From Typha latifolia (taxonomy: Eukaryota; Streptophyta; Magnoliopsida; Poales; Typhaceae): a stretch of DNA of 64,000 bases. The notes under the pieces are model-generated. The model did not search any database, was not told the origin of the DNA, and was given only the letters and a program-made list of their open reading frames with translations. A program made the translations under genes and the position numbers. Of the stretch, positions 12,926 through 24,448 are shown one piece after another; within the stretch, counting starts at the first letter, position 1; the number at the start of each line of letters is the position of its first letter. The DNA lies in NCBI GenBank assembly GCA_019914945.1, contig CM034109.1, positions 992,001-1,056,000 of the forward strand, written 5' to 3'.

Positions 12926-14015
12926 AAGCTACATTCTCGGTCGCTTTTGTTGGAAAAAAATAAGCAGATCAGGACAAAATCTTTAATTTTTGTAACTTAA
13001 ATCATTATCGTTTGCTTTGTTTACGAATCTGCAACTATGAATGCTTGTGAATGCTTTTCATGAATGATGACTAGAGTTTATGCACTCAAACTGCTTGAGA
13101 AAAACATCATTGTTATTATATCGGTGATGGCCGATCTCTAGCAGAGAGCTTCTGACGTTATTTCAGTTTCTGAAGCTTCATAGGAATCTGATTACGTTGG
13201 TCTGTAGCTATATTTAGCATCCAAAAAGAGACCAGGAATGGTGAGAGAAAGAACGATATACAGATTGAGTCTCTTTTATAATCACATTACCAAACATATA
13301 CTGTTTGCAAACAAGATCTATTTATTAATCATATGTTGTATAAATATGTAGTGCATACAAACACAAAGTGCCCAAATATTTCACTGCATTGGGAATGTTT
13401 AGTAGGGGAGACTACTCATGCTAATATACATATATATAATGTATGCACGATTAATTAATTCACACAAACATAATGGAATAATGCTTAGATGGTTGAATTC
13501 TTAGATTCAAATCTCAATAGTATCAGTTTAAGTGGGACATATATATATATATACCACCATTAAGTGCCTGATTGTTTAATGGTTCGACAGAGTTTATTGA
13601 TTGAATTATATACCCCTTTATGCTTGTCAATATTAATTAATCTTTACCTAGATGAGCATGTTTCTTTAGATACAACATCCAGGGAAACATGTATTTTTTA
13701 ATGTTCTAAAGATCCAGATTACTCAAATAATATCTATACCATTACTTGTCTTACTAAATTTTAATTTTATATGGACAATATAGAAAGGTTTTATTCAAAG
13801 TTTTGACATGTCTATCAAAGTAATAGACCCTCAATATCTTCTTCACATTTCCTTGTGGACCACAAGACTAGCATCTACCTAATATGGACCAACTTACTCT
13901 TGAATCAAATTAAATAACTAATGACGTGATCACGTCTCTTCTTTATCAAGGTGATTTTGTTCATGGTCTACCATCTCCAAGCAGTAGCAAGTCAAATAAG
14001 GGGACTAAATCTCTG

Positions 14016-14059
<44 letters not shown>

Positions 14060-14120
14060 AAACTTATTAGTACTATTCTTTTTAGCCTACACTCTACTAT
14101 GCAAGCTCGAAGCCATGGAA
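12926..14120. other. Intergenic region after gamma-CAL
   Basis: This holds the presumed 3' UTR of the upstream gene and AT-rich sequence. A SINE-like pair of motifs at 13,483-13,515 is too tightly spaced to call. The long AT microsatellite at 14,018-14,057 is listed separately. Confidence 0.5.
14018..14057. repeat. (AT)20 microsatellite
   Basis: This is an uninterrupted AT dinucleotide run of about 40 bp. Confidence 0.95.
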
Positions 14121-14147
14121 TAAGAAGGCATCATACGATGAACAAAG

Positions 14148-14355
14148 TGATGGAAATCTTCTCCCAAACTACGATCACTTTCCCAAAGCGATGCAAGTGT
14201 TCAGAAGTCAAGAAATATGGCCCAATCCTTACAGTCAAATCCTAGGCACAGGAGGCTATGCCACTGTGTGCAAGAGGACTGCCCTGATGGCGATGCAGTG
14301 GACGTCAAAATGTTGAAGGAATCCAAAGGAAACGAGCAACGAGGTCGCAACTCGC
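14148..14355 (+). pseudogene. LRK10-like receptor kinase fragment (juxtamembrane and N-lobe start)
   Basis: In shifting frames the sequence reads like the start of an LRK10L-2-type kinase domain. LLPNYDHFPK is followed by CKCSEVKK in another frame, then LGTGGYATVCK (a glycine-loop remnant) and VKMLKESKGN (the VAVK-lysine region). At least two frame changes and an in-frame stop separate these pieces, and no ectodomain, transmembrane segment or C-lobe is present. I read it as a dead fragment of a second LRK10-like gene, about 4 kb upstream of the intact one, which suggests a former local cluster. Confidence 0.65.
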
Positions 14356-14442
14356 AAGTAGCAACTTAATGTCTCTTGTGGAGGCAATTTGGAGTTGTAA
14401 ATAGCAAGTGGATGCTTATATTAAAATATAAAATATAAAAAG

Positions 14443-14792
14443 GGTTAAATATAGTTTATCACATTTTACTTACGCCTCAAATTACTTTACCGTTGTACTT
14501 TAAAAAGTATCAAATCTATCTTTGTACTTATGATTAAATTGTGACTATTAATTTTTTTTGTCAAACCTAATTGACATCGTCAAAATAACCAAAATATTTT
14601 CACGGTGTTTGTTAGATAAAATATACGAATTTTTAAGAAACTACAGCTAAAGACTAAAATAGTCATGACGCTTAGTTAAACTTAGCAGAAAAATTAACAA
14701 TTTTATTTTAGTCATAAGTACATTGACTAGTTTAAAATATTTTAAAATACATAGAAATAAAATAATTTTAGACATAAATATATTTAATTTAT
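14443..14792. mobile_element. Fold-back (MITE-like) element
   Basis: The left arm (from about 14,443) and right arm (to about 14,792) are imperfect reverse complements. The clearest match is GTACTTATGATTAAATTG near 14,523 against CAATTTTATTTTAGTCATAAGTAC near 14,699 on the other arm. The centre is AT-rich and noncoding. No clear target-site duplication was found. Confidence 0.5.
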
Positions 14793-14799
14793 ATAAAAA

Positions 14800-15355
14800 T
14801 TATTATTTTTTAACTACTTAAGTTTTTTGAAGTAGTTTTTGAGTTAATATATATTGTCACGGGACGGTGTTTAAATACTGTCATATCTATATTTGCTGGA
14901 AGATATAAGATATAAAAATTATCTTTTTTTAAATACTTAATTTTTTAAAGTGGTGGGTGAGTTATTAGTTTATAGTGATAATTGTGAAAGTGAGGTACGG
15001 ATGTAAGGTGCCAAAGAATACTAGCAGTAGTGAAGATTATTTTCCACATGCTATATATGAACATCTTGAGCAACCTAATTTTCCCATGTCAAAATGCAAG
15101 TTTGATTCTGAGCAAATATTTTATTTTTGATACATTTTACTAAGTGTTTTTCTAAAATTAAAAGTATAAAACGTGCATGCATGAAATATAAAGGTGATTT
15201 ACACCAAAAACATAGTGTGCTTTTATTTTTGTGGTCAAGCCCAATTTGGTTTTCTCTTGTATGTTATGTTTTTATTTTTCTATTTTTTTTCTTTGTCCTC
15301 ACTGGGTGGTGATGATGAATATTTTATTAATCTAATCAGATTTATTTTTTCCTAC
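14800..15355. other. AT-rich spacer without recognisable genes
   Basis: This is noncoding AT-rich sequence. A short open frame at 15,127-15,312 has no domain and poor codon structure. Confidence 0.5.
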
Positions 15356-15359
15356 TATT

Positions 15360-17745
15360 GATGCTTGATGATGACTTTTGGGATTCCAATGGGCATAACC
15401 CAACGTTCGAAATGCCTCAATCGTGTCTGAACGCCTGAACCGAGAGTGCAGCCCATCCAATGGTGTTCGAATGCTGAGCCAATATTGTTTGAACGCCTGA
15501 CATTAAGCCACTATGTTAGGGTTAATTTGAATTATTTAAAATTTTTAGTTAGTCTCTAAATATGTGGAAATTAGCCATTTACGATTATAAAAGACTGTTA
15601 ACATTTCTATCTTCTCCTACCTCATCTCTCTTAACATTCTCCTTCGATCCAAGACTAACGTTGTCAAGTTGACGCTATTCCCTTCCTTTCTAACTGTCGA
15701 TGCCCCTAGTCTAGTAAGGCCGGCAATCTTCTCCCTCCTCTCTCATACCTTAGCCACTAACTAGCTCTTCCCTCCTCATCCGTTGATCCATCTTTTTCTT
15801 TAGAGCTGATCATCTTCTCTCTCTTCTTTCTTTCTAAATCATAGATCTATCTCACGCCAACATCATCTCTATTATTCATTTCGCTCTCATACTATAGATC
15901 TCACTATCTTTATTAATTCTACTACCAAATCGTCCTCACCATCACATCAAATAAACCATCTTAGCCTAGTAAATAATAATTAGTATCAAAGTAGTATATC
16001 CTCAGATTACCATGGCCACCACTAAATCTATGGCAGTAAGGCACCCTAAGGAGACGTCTATGACAGTCTTTGAAAGGAGAGAACCAAATCCCAACTCACT
16101 AATAGTAGTCACTTCCATAACGTCGAGGTTTGTAGATTTGGTTCAGATGATGAGATTGATGCAAGCCTCATTTCTGGATTCACAGGCCTGGATTCTAGCG
16201 TGGCAACAAGCTATACAAGCCTCAATTGAAGCATTGATGCAAGTCGTCATTGACTCGCGGCTTTATCACAAGGCATCAAAGATTCTTCTTCGCAATCAGA
16301 CCCCACCACCACCTCCTTTAGGTGATGGAAGATTATTGAGGCATACACCGCCACCAATGAAACCCTTGCTGTCCCCACCAACAATGGGCACCAACCATAG
16401 GCCAACAATTGTGATTGCTCCAATCTGTGAAGCAATTTTCCCACTTCCACTACCATTGAAATCTTAAGAGGATCTGGTGCAGACCAAAGACCCATGTCTG
16501 GGTAGCTTTATCTTGCCCATGCCTATACTAAGCCAATTTGGATCATCCCCTTGCATCAAAGCCAAAACCTCCACCACATTGACCCAAGTTTGGATGCAAA
16601 CCAACCGAGGGTCTTCTCAAACTTGGCCATATTGAAGATCGAATAACACTTACCAACAATGGATCTGCACCCATTGGCTCTCCAAGAAGTGGACGTCGTG
16701 CTTGACACCCCATGACCCTATGTTTGGGACCAGTCACTTTTTACTTTGCAGAGACGTGGCTAGACTAAAACCGGAATGGGCAGCACGTGCGGCTCGATGG
16801 GATTGGACACCAACGATGCCACCTTACAATAGATGGTACGACTGCCTAAACCACCTTGGCCAAATGAAGAAGCACTGGAGTTGCTACAACCACAGGCAGT
16901 CCACGAAGGATAACTTCTCTAATTTTTTTTTTACTTTGAGGACAAAGTGAGCAAAAGCATAGTGGAGTAATGTAATCCTGGCCTAATCAGGTTACCTCAT
17001 AGGGGAGATTAGATTCAGTAAGACAAACTAGGTTATCATTGTGATTTTTATTTTGGCAATAGTAGTCTCAGGCTATGACATTCAAACGGTCACATCCCGG
17101 GGTTCAAACGTCACAGCCTTGTCGAATAATAAAGCTCTTGATTTTGGTCTTCGAACGACCACAATCTAGTATTTTGAATGACATAGTCGCTAAGTGCTTT
17201 CAAATTTTGGCATTCGAATGCTGTTAGGCCAATGTTCGAGCACCACAATCACTGATTGCTCTCCCTGAACCTAGGTTTAGCTTGTCCAATTGTGTTCGAA
17301 CACTGAGCTAACGTCGTTCGAATACCTGATGTTGAAGTGGTGGTGCTAGGGTTAATTTGAATTATTTTAAATCTTAGTTAGGTTCTAAATATGTGGAAGG
17401 CAACCATTTGTGATTATGGAAGAATAATAACATTTATGACTTCTACCTCATCTCTCTCAACCTTCTCCTTCGATCCAAGGCTGACATCGTCAAACCAATG
17501 CCATTCCATTCCTTCTCGGCTGCCGATCCCCCTATTCCAATAATGTTGGCCATTTTTTCATTCCTCTTTCAAACTGTTGCTATTGGCTAGCTCCTCCTTG
17601 CTCATTCGTCGATCCCCCATCTTCTTTAGGACCGATCATTTTCTCCTAATTTTTTCATTCTAAATCACAGATCTACCTCACGCCATCATCATCTTTATTA
17701 TCGTTTCCTCTCCCATTCTATGGATCTCACTATCTCTAATAATGA
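15360..17745 (+). mobile_element. Decayed LTR retroelement remnant with ~0.6 kb flanking direct repeats
   Basis: Segments about 15,435-15,960 and about 17,265-17,735 are diverged direct repeats. Shared words in order are GTTAGGGTTAATTTGAATTATT, TCTAAATATGTGGAA, CTACCTCATCTCTCT, TTCTCCTTCGATCCAAG and GGATCTCACTATCT or close variants. Between them lies ~1.3 kb. It starts with a degraded primer-site-like TTAGTATCAAAG (about 15,979) and a gag-like open frame from 16,012, and ends with an acidic GAGGACAAAGTGAGC motif (about 16,938) like the C-terminus of plant retroelement polyproteins. No protease, reverse transcriptase or integrase is visible, so the element is non-autonomous or internally deleted. 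Ends are approximate. Confidence 0.6.
16012..16467 (+). pseudogene. Gag-like open frame of the decayed LTR element
   Basis: The 151-codon frame starts right after the left direct repeat and the primer-site-like motif. That is where retroelement gag begins. It is Gln/Met-rich in the middle (residues ~45-85) and Pro-rich afterwards, with no zinc knuckle. The gag assignment rests on position and composition alone, so function is not established. Confidence 0.35.
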
Positions 17746-17749
17746 ATAA

Positions 17750-18519
17750 CTAAGAACAAAATTACAATACTTTAAACTTTTTATTTATAGTTTCTACTTA
17801 TATCTTTCTCGTTTGAGATCCGATTAAACTCAGTTAGAATCATAATTGCCTTATTTATTTCATCTTCGAGATGGCATGTTGTATGTCCAAAATAAACTAT
17901 TGATTATAAAGTTATGACCTTGTATTTGAATTGTTTAATATTTTATTTAAACACCGAGTATTTTAGCATTTTTAACAATATAAGTCACTTAATTGTATAA
18001 TATTTTATTTAGAAAAAGATAATTAGAATTTTTTCAGATATATTGCTTGCCAAAATAAAAACATTAATAAAATCAGCATCTTGACTTATAAGCTAAGCAT
18101 TAAACTAGTCAACATTTCATCTTCTAAGTATAACGCAGACGATGCCGACATAGCAAACCTACACCCCTCTTGTATTAAGTTTGAGGTAGATTTAATTTGG
18201 TATATTAGAAGAGTACTAATCTGGTCAAAAACTCTCGTTTGTGTTCCTATTTGGTAAAAGTAAACGCTCTGCCTTCTCTTCAACTGCCGTGCTCTCTGCT
18301 TCACGACCTCAGCTATAATTAAAGCCAAACGACGTCAACTCCTCCATACTCCATTGTTGGCCTAAAAATTAATCGACCAAAGAGTAAGACAATCCTCCTC
18401 CTCTCTTTGACTTCCAAAACATTACAATACCTCCAACGTGAAACAAAAGAAAAAGAGTGCATGATCACCAAATTATATATTAAAAAGTTTTTACTACTCC
18501 CCCAAATAGATTACATCAA
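17750..18519. other. Upstream region of the LRK10-like receptor kinase
   Basis: This is noncoding AT-rich DNA leading to the kinase gene. An A/T-rich TATATATTAAAAAG at about 18,474-18,487 sits ~35-45 bp before the start codon and could be a TATA-type element, but with no transcript evidence this is tentative. Confidence 0.4.
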
Positions 18520-21188
18520 ATGCACTCACAAACTCTTCTCCTCCTCCTCCTAGTCCTTCTCCTCTATCTATCATCCATACCACCTTCTCTATCCCAAAGC
18601 AACTACTTAAAATGTCAACCAATCCCCTACTCATGTGGAGATATCCACTTCACCCCCCAGTATCCTTTCAAACTCCACGGCGTTGGCCAGCCGGACTGCC
18701 GCCACGGGGATTTGTACCTTACGTGCAACAACAACTCGACGTTACTCATCAACATCAACGGGTTCAGCTACCAAGTCAAGCATCTCGACGAGGCCCTCCG
18801 AATTATCACCGTCGTCGCCGTTCTCTTCGTCGACCAGGCTTGCCCTCAGCCGTACTACACCACCACCTTCAACACCTCGGAGTTAGAGTACACCTCCGAA
18901 GACGTCAACCTCACCGTGTACTTAAACTGCACCGAAAGGCCCACGTCGACGTTGCCGTCGTATAACATCACATGCTTGTCGGGCCTCGTCGAGCACCCAT
19001 CGTACTACGCGATCGGCGAAAACGGCAGTTCGGGTGCGGCGAATAAGTGCAGCAAGGTGACAGTAGTTCCGATGACCCGGAAGGCAGCGGAGAAGTTAAC
19101 GAAACCGAATTCGAGCTTTGGAGATGCGTTGAGCGAGGGGTTTGTGCTCAGATGGATAGCTGGTAAGTGAATGGTGCGATGTTTGTATTAATTCTGGTGG
19201 AGTTTGTGGTCGCTATTATATCTCTCCGAGTAATTTTACTTGTTTTTGCCCATATTGGTCGTTTCATCGATCATGTCCTCCAGGTAATAGATGCTTTTAT
19301 CCAGAATAAACTACTTTATTCCGGTTCTTATTCCACGTACTCTTTGTTCGATCTCTACTACTAGAAGACAAAAGATCACTTCAAAATTTTCAATCTTTTA
19401 ATTGTGTTTGTTGATGCCCAAGGAGGAGTCCTGCTTTAGGGGACTCTACATGTGGATTAATTTGAACATCAACAAATTAATGCTTATTCTTGCTCTTTTA
19501 TAATTTAATTGCATCACTCGCTAAGTAGATTATTCATGTGATCATTGTGCCTTTTTTTAAGGTGATCCTCCTCTTCCCCCACCACCTAATGGGAGTACTA
19601 CTGACAAGCCAAAGAAGAAGAAAGTAATAGGTAACAAAATTTTCTATATTCTACCATCTCAGATCATTTTCATTCATCAATTAATCAGACCCAATTACTA
19701 GCATAAGTGATTGTCTAACCTACAGTAGTTGTATACGTTTCTATTCTAATAGCTATATATATATTTTCCTCTGCTCAGGTCTCATAGTGGCCGCAGTTGG
19801 GAGCTCATTGCTTTGCATGCTATGTTTTGTGATCTATATACAAAAGAAGAGAAGAAAGCGTTCCCTCTCGTCGAAGCTCCTCGACAGGGATTCTCCCCGG
19901 GAGGTTCATCCCAGTGACGTAGAACTGGGCAGTAACCATTACCAGACCCGCCTCTTCTTCTACCCCGAGCTCGAGGAGGCCACCGATGGCTTCCACGCCT
20001 CCAGAGAACTCGGCGAGGGAGGCTTCGGCGCCGTCTACAAAGGCATGAGCGATTCTAATAGACGTCAAAGGACAATTACAGAGATAATAATGTACATATG
20101 TATAAAATATGAATATAATGAAGTAGAAAATCTTAATTAGATATAAGCTGTAGTGATTCTATAATGGAAGTAATAACTATATAAATTTTCTAAAAGATTT
20201 AACTTATTTAGTTAGTTCGAACCTCAAAGAGCTCCGTTTGTTTGTAATTGTAGGGAAGCTGCGAGATGGTCGGACGGTTGCAGTGAAACGGTTGTACGAG
20301 AACAACTACAAGCGAGTAGAGCAGTTCATGAACGAGGTGGAGATCCTCTCCCGCCTCCGCCACCAGAGCCTCGTCAGCCTGTACGGCTGCACCTCCCGCC
20401 ACAGCCGCGAGCTCCTCCTCGTCTATGAGTTCGTCCCCAACGGCACCATCGCCGACCACCTCCATGGCCCCTTCTCGGTCAAACGCGCACTCACCTGGCC
20501 CATCCGCATACGCGTGGCCGTCGAGACCGCCGACGCCCTCTCCTACCTCCACGCCGTCGACCCCCCCATCGTCCATCGCGACGTCAAGACCAACAACATC
20601 CTCCTCGACGGCAGCTTCCACGTCAAAGTCGCCGATTTCGGCTTGTCGAGACTCTTCCCGACGAACGTCACGCACGTCTCTACGGCGCCGCAGGGCACGC
20701 CGGGATACGTTGATCCGGAGTACCACCAATGCTACCAGCTGACCGACAAAAGCGATGTCTATAGCTTCGGAGTGGTGCTACTCGAGCTGATCTCGTCGAA
20801 GCCGGCCGTGGACATAACGAGATCGAGAGACGAGATTAATTTAGCAAACATGGCCATGAGGAGGATTCAGAAGTGCGAGTTAGAGAAACTCGTCGACCCG
20901 GAACTCGGGTATGACTCGGACTTGGCTATAAAGAAGATGATCACCATGGTAGCAGAGCTAGCTTTCAGATGCTTGCAGCATGGCGGGGATATGAGGCCGC
21001 CTATAAGAGAAGTTCTTGAGGTGTTGAAAGGGATAGAGAGGGAGGGATATAAGGTTGAGGATGGTGAAGCCAGCGACGAGATTGAGAGAGATTGTGCGGG
21101 GTTATTGAAGAATACGGCGCAGTTTTCGCCGGATTCTGTTATTCATGAGTGGGAGAGCAGGACAACTACATCAAACAATAGCACGTAG
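18520..21188 (+). CDS. LRK10-like receptor-like protein kinase (LRK10L-1.2 type)
   Basis: Exons 18,520-19,162, 19,562-19,630, 19,779-20,042 and 20,254-21,188 join in frame (all phase 1) to 636 residues. Residues 1-26 form a Leu-rich signal peptide. Residues ~32-210 form a GUB_WAK-type ectodomain with C(x)PYSCG and several N-glycosylation sequons. Pro-rich and Lys-rich linkers follow, then a transmembrane helix at ~239-258. The kinase domain has the glycine loop GEGGFGAVYKG (316-326), Lys337, Glu353, HRD 433-435, DFG 453-455 and GTPGYVDPEY, so it looks catalytically complete (RD type, Ser/Thr). Relatives act at the plasma membrane in wall/pathogen sensing or hormone responses; the ligand is unknown. 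Two oddities stand out. Intron 3 (20,043-20,253) needs a GC donor. The usual Cys-rich CxxC...GGxCG segment before the membrane helix is absent. Exons 1, 3 and 4 are strongly GC-biased, exon 2 less so. Confidence 0.9.
20043..20253 (+). other. Non-canonical GC-AG intron in the receptor kinase
   Basis: Protein continuity of VYKG|KLRDG requires exon 3 to end at G20,042 and exon 4 to start at 20,254, after TTGTAG. The intron then begins AAAG|GCATGA instead of GT. Positions -2, -1, +3 and +5 match the donor consensus. No nearby GT keeps both the glycine loop and the frame. Confidence 0.75.
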
Positions 21189-23440
21189 GAATAAAATATA
21201 GCGTAAAGTGAAAAATTATGAGTAAAATGTTCGTTGTAATGAATTTCGAGATTAACCATACTTAAAAATTAATATAAATATTCACTAAAATAACACTAAA
21301 AATAAAGAATAAGGATATACTGTGCTCACACTAATACTACTTGTTATACATAACCTAACACTAGTAGTCGAAAATATTCTTACATTTCATGTGTGATATT
21401 ATCTTATGAAATAAAAAAGAGATTAAAAATAATAACAATAAAATTAGAGTTTTATATGGTAAGCCTTCTTAAGAAATATAATTATGAGGTAATAAGAAAT
21501 ATAACATTAAATCATCTCGTATAAAAAATTCTAAAAAAATTTATATATGACATAACATCTCTATGTATCTCTCTATGAACTATTGCATATCACCAAGTAC
21601 TCTCAGTGTGCAACCACAAACCTTTGTTTGCCAACTAAAAGATTAGCTCTCTATAGTTTTATTTAAGATTCCAAACTCTATGTCCTTCTCTTAATTAAAT
21701 TGAGATATACTTCTAATCCTATTAGTAAACTCCTAAAGATATTTATATAAAAAAAAACTACCTATTTTTAGGGATATACATACAATCTCATCTTTAGAAT
21801 AATATACTAGCAAATAAACGATTGTCTAAAAGTATATATGCACACACAAAAAAGATATTATTTTTATTATATCCATTCATGTACAATGCACTACTTGAGG
21901 TGCATCATTGCTCATTTTATATTTCCACTTGTATAACTCTCATCTCTGTGAAAAATTAAGGATAAAAATGCCAACCACTGATTTTATTTCATGGGCAGCA
22001 TGCTTTTCACAAGGTATGTTAAAAATACAATGTGTTTTTGCAAGCGTAATCTCTCCGTAAGAGTTTGTTTATTGTTAGAATAATTTTATTTTCATCCCCT
22101 AAATTTATAATAATTTTCTAAACTTCTTTTAGTAGTACATGATTACCCTTTTAAACTATTAAAAATACCTCATTTGATTCATACCTTTTTTTAGTTCACG
22201 AAATTATTACGTACCAAAAAGATTTAGTGAGTCGTTATAAAAAAGAATAATAATTCAGGGGTTGAAAAAAAATTTTATCCCTATCTTTTATATAAATATT
22301 GGCATGCATTTTTACCGGCTAAAACTAGCATGACACATTATTGCATCATATTTAGGCCATCATAATTACGACATCACCTTTAGGGTATATAGCATGGGCA
22401 AAGTCACATAGCGGAGCCGCCAAGGGCCATCATGGGACTCTAAATTAAGATTTTTATTTATATTCAATATAAGAATTTTTTAAAAATATTTCTATTGATA
22501 ATGGGTCCTCTCTAAATAAAATAAACACTACTTGGAATCAAACTTATCTTCAAAATAATTTCACATCAAGTTTGATTATGAGCGATTCAATAAGATTTAT
22601 AAGGCTCAAATAATTTCTAACTCGGTTCGAGCTCGAGCTAAAAATAAGTCCTTTATAAGAAAAATAAGGGGTCATATTATAAAATCCTTCAAAATAGGGT
22701 TTTAGTCAAAATAATAATAAAAATGCAGTGTTATGTGAAAATTTTTTATTAAAGAATTTGATAATTGTACTTGGACCCTCTGAACTATTATTTATTCCCA
22801 CATAGACCTCTACTCTTTTTTTTTCATGACATATCGACTCCATAACTATGAAGAATCTCTAAAATGCCCCCTTTTATTAGTAACTCAATAGCTTTCTCTT
22901 TTCGCAACGCATCGCCTTTCCTTAACTTGGGCGATCATGAGCTTCTTCATAGGGTTGCTACTAGAGGCATTTGAGAGTTTTAGAGTTACCCGGCAGCCTT
23001 AGTTGAAATCTGGGCTCCACTGCAGTTATTATAAAAGTAATATGTGAATGGCATGCCATTAATTTTAAGTACTACAAGCAATTATTTTACTTTTATTTTG
23101 AGAGAAAAGCAAGAGAAAAGTTTGGAGTAAAAGTATCATTTTATATTTGTTTTGTTAAGACAGGCTGCGAACCGAGAGATTTTTTATAGTTTAGGATGTG
23201 TTAAAAGAATGATGAAATGCATGCGGAATGGGCAATAATTTAAGTGAGATCTTAGTGTAAATATTTTTGAAAAGAAATGGCTGTCTAACTTTGGAGAGGT
23301 GGAGGAAATGAATTCACTTGCTCGGTTATGCCTACATTTTTAATATACACATAAACTCGTCCATATACATTATCGTTGTATATATAAAGGAACGATGACA
23401 TTTATGGAATGTGAAATAATAAGCAAGACATTATCGTCAA
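21189..23440. other. AT-rich intergenic region between the kinase and the secreted-protein pair
   Basis: No gene is visible. The region contains one fold-back element (listed separately) and a short patch of CTCGAGCT words at about 22,620-22,640 that resembles the interior of the hAT-type element near 39.5 kb. Confidence 0.5.
22081..22281. mobile_element. Small fold-back (MITE-like) element
   Basis: Arms at about 22,081-22,118 and 22,243-22,281 are near reverse complements: TTCATCCCCTAAATT pairs with AATTCAGGGGTTGAA, and the flanking T/A-rich bases also pair. The element is ~200 bp and noncoding. Confidence 0.55.
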
Positions 23441-23545
23441 CCATTCCAAATTAAGTCCTCCATTTATTTAAATGACAGCCAGAAGGCAAATAATAGTAGT
23501 CTTAAACATAGTATATAGGTTGTCAATGCATGACGGGATATATCC

Positions 23546-24205
23546 TCAGAGCTCCGGTGGTTTGTGATGTCCACCACCGATGGGCGGCTGTCCTTCTCCC
23601 GGCCCATGGCCACCGCGCATCCACCCGTCTTTCTCGTACTTCTTCTGCAAGTAGTTGATAAAGTCCACACAGTAGGGAATAAGTCTCTGCGGCTGACCAT
23701 TATGGGCTTTAACGAGGGGCCGGGGACCGACTTCGCAGCGCTTGAACAGCTGGTTGACATGATCGGATGTGGTCCAGTTGTAAACGGAGAAGATCATGAT
23801 TTCCGGGCACACTCGAGGGAGTTTGCGGAATTCTTCGCAGGTGCGGGGTGAGGGCTGGCATCCCCACCGGAGGAAGCCCTTGAGGTCTCTAATAGTTTCC
23901 GGGTGGCCGACGTATCCCCCGCAACGGTATATGATCTGATTGCGGTCGACGCGTGGCGTCGCGTTCTCTCCGATGGCTTTTGGGTGCACCTCCACCATCG
24001 GCTGAACCGGCTTGGGGACAGAGGGACGCGGCGGAGGTGGTAGACTGCTATAGTCGGAGAAGGCGTCGCCGGCGACGTGGATATTGACAACATTGGGAGG
24101 GAGCTGGTATTTGAAATGATGGGCAACACCAGGAGGGACCTTCTTGAGACCCAGTAAGGTCCAGCCTGCGGCAAAGAGGAGTCGCCAAGATAAGCTCCAC
24201 CACAT
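23546..24205 (-). CDS. Secreted six-cysteine protein of unknown family, copy A
   Basis: This single-exon gene encodes 219 residues. I do not recognise the family. Residues 1-28 (MWWSLSW start, Leu-rich core) look like a signal peptide. A variable Pro-rich stretch (54-70) follows, then a conserved domain (~88-190) with Cys95, 116, 123, 133, 157 and 179 in the pattern C-x20-C-x6-C-x9-C-x23-C-x21-C, probably three disulfides. The domain contains FLRWGCQPSP and QPQRLIPYCVDFINYL. The tail (196-219) is Gly/Pro/His-rich, ending HHKPPEL. N-glycosylation sequons occur at NAT (81) and NWT (143). A paralogue lies 243 bp upstream in the same orientation, and a GA repeat starts 5 bp before the ATG. The ATG is chosen because the MWW signal start is conserved in the paralogue. 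It is probably extracellular; a defence or reproductive role is only a guess. Confidence 0.8.
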   Translation of the reverse strand: MWWSLSWRLLFAAGWTLLGLKKVPPGVAHHFKYQLPPNVVNIHVAGDAFSDYSSLPPPPRPSVPKPVQPMVEVHPKAIGENATPRVDRNQIIYRCGGYVGHPETIRDLKGFLRWGCQPSPRTCEEFRKLPRVCPEIMIFSVYNWTTSDHVNQLFKRCEVGPRPLVKAHNGQPQRLIPYCVDFINYLQKKYEKDGWMRGGHGPGEGQPPIGGGHHKPPEL

Positions 24206-24207
24206 TT

Positions 24208-24210
<3 letters not shown>

Positions 24211-24259
<49 letters not shown>
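24211..24259 (-). repeat. (GA)24 microsatellite in the 5' leader of copy A
   Basis: About 24 CT units on the + strand, read as GA on the sense strand, end 5 bp before the start codon of the secreted-protein copy A. The paralogue has the same arrangement. Confidence 0.95.
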
Positions 24260-24261
<2 letters not shown>

Positions 24262-24448
24262 AATGGTATGTTGTTTAATTACAAAGGAAAGATGAAAATT
24301 ACGGAATGAGAAAGAAAAAAAAACAAAACGGCAAACAGTCTCATTAACCTTCCAAATTAAGTCGTCCATTTATTTAAATGCCAGCTAAAAGAGAAACGAT
24401 AGTAGTCTAAACATGGTATATATGTTGTTAACGCATGATTGGATACCC

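Noticed and set aside
13483..13515. SINE-like A and B boxes
   Set aside because: Motif spacing (about 15 bp) is too short for a tRNA-type pol III promoter.
19163..19561. Search for a missing Cys-rich exon of the receptor kinase in intron 1
   Set aside because: No frame with the CxxC...GGxCG pattern and splice sites was found.
20208..20742. Long minus-strand and alternate plus-strand frames inside the kinase exon
   Set aside because: GC-biased third positions make long shadow frames; only the kinase frame carries conserved motifs.
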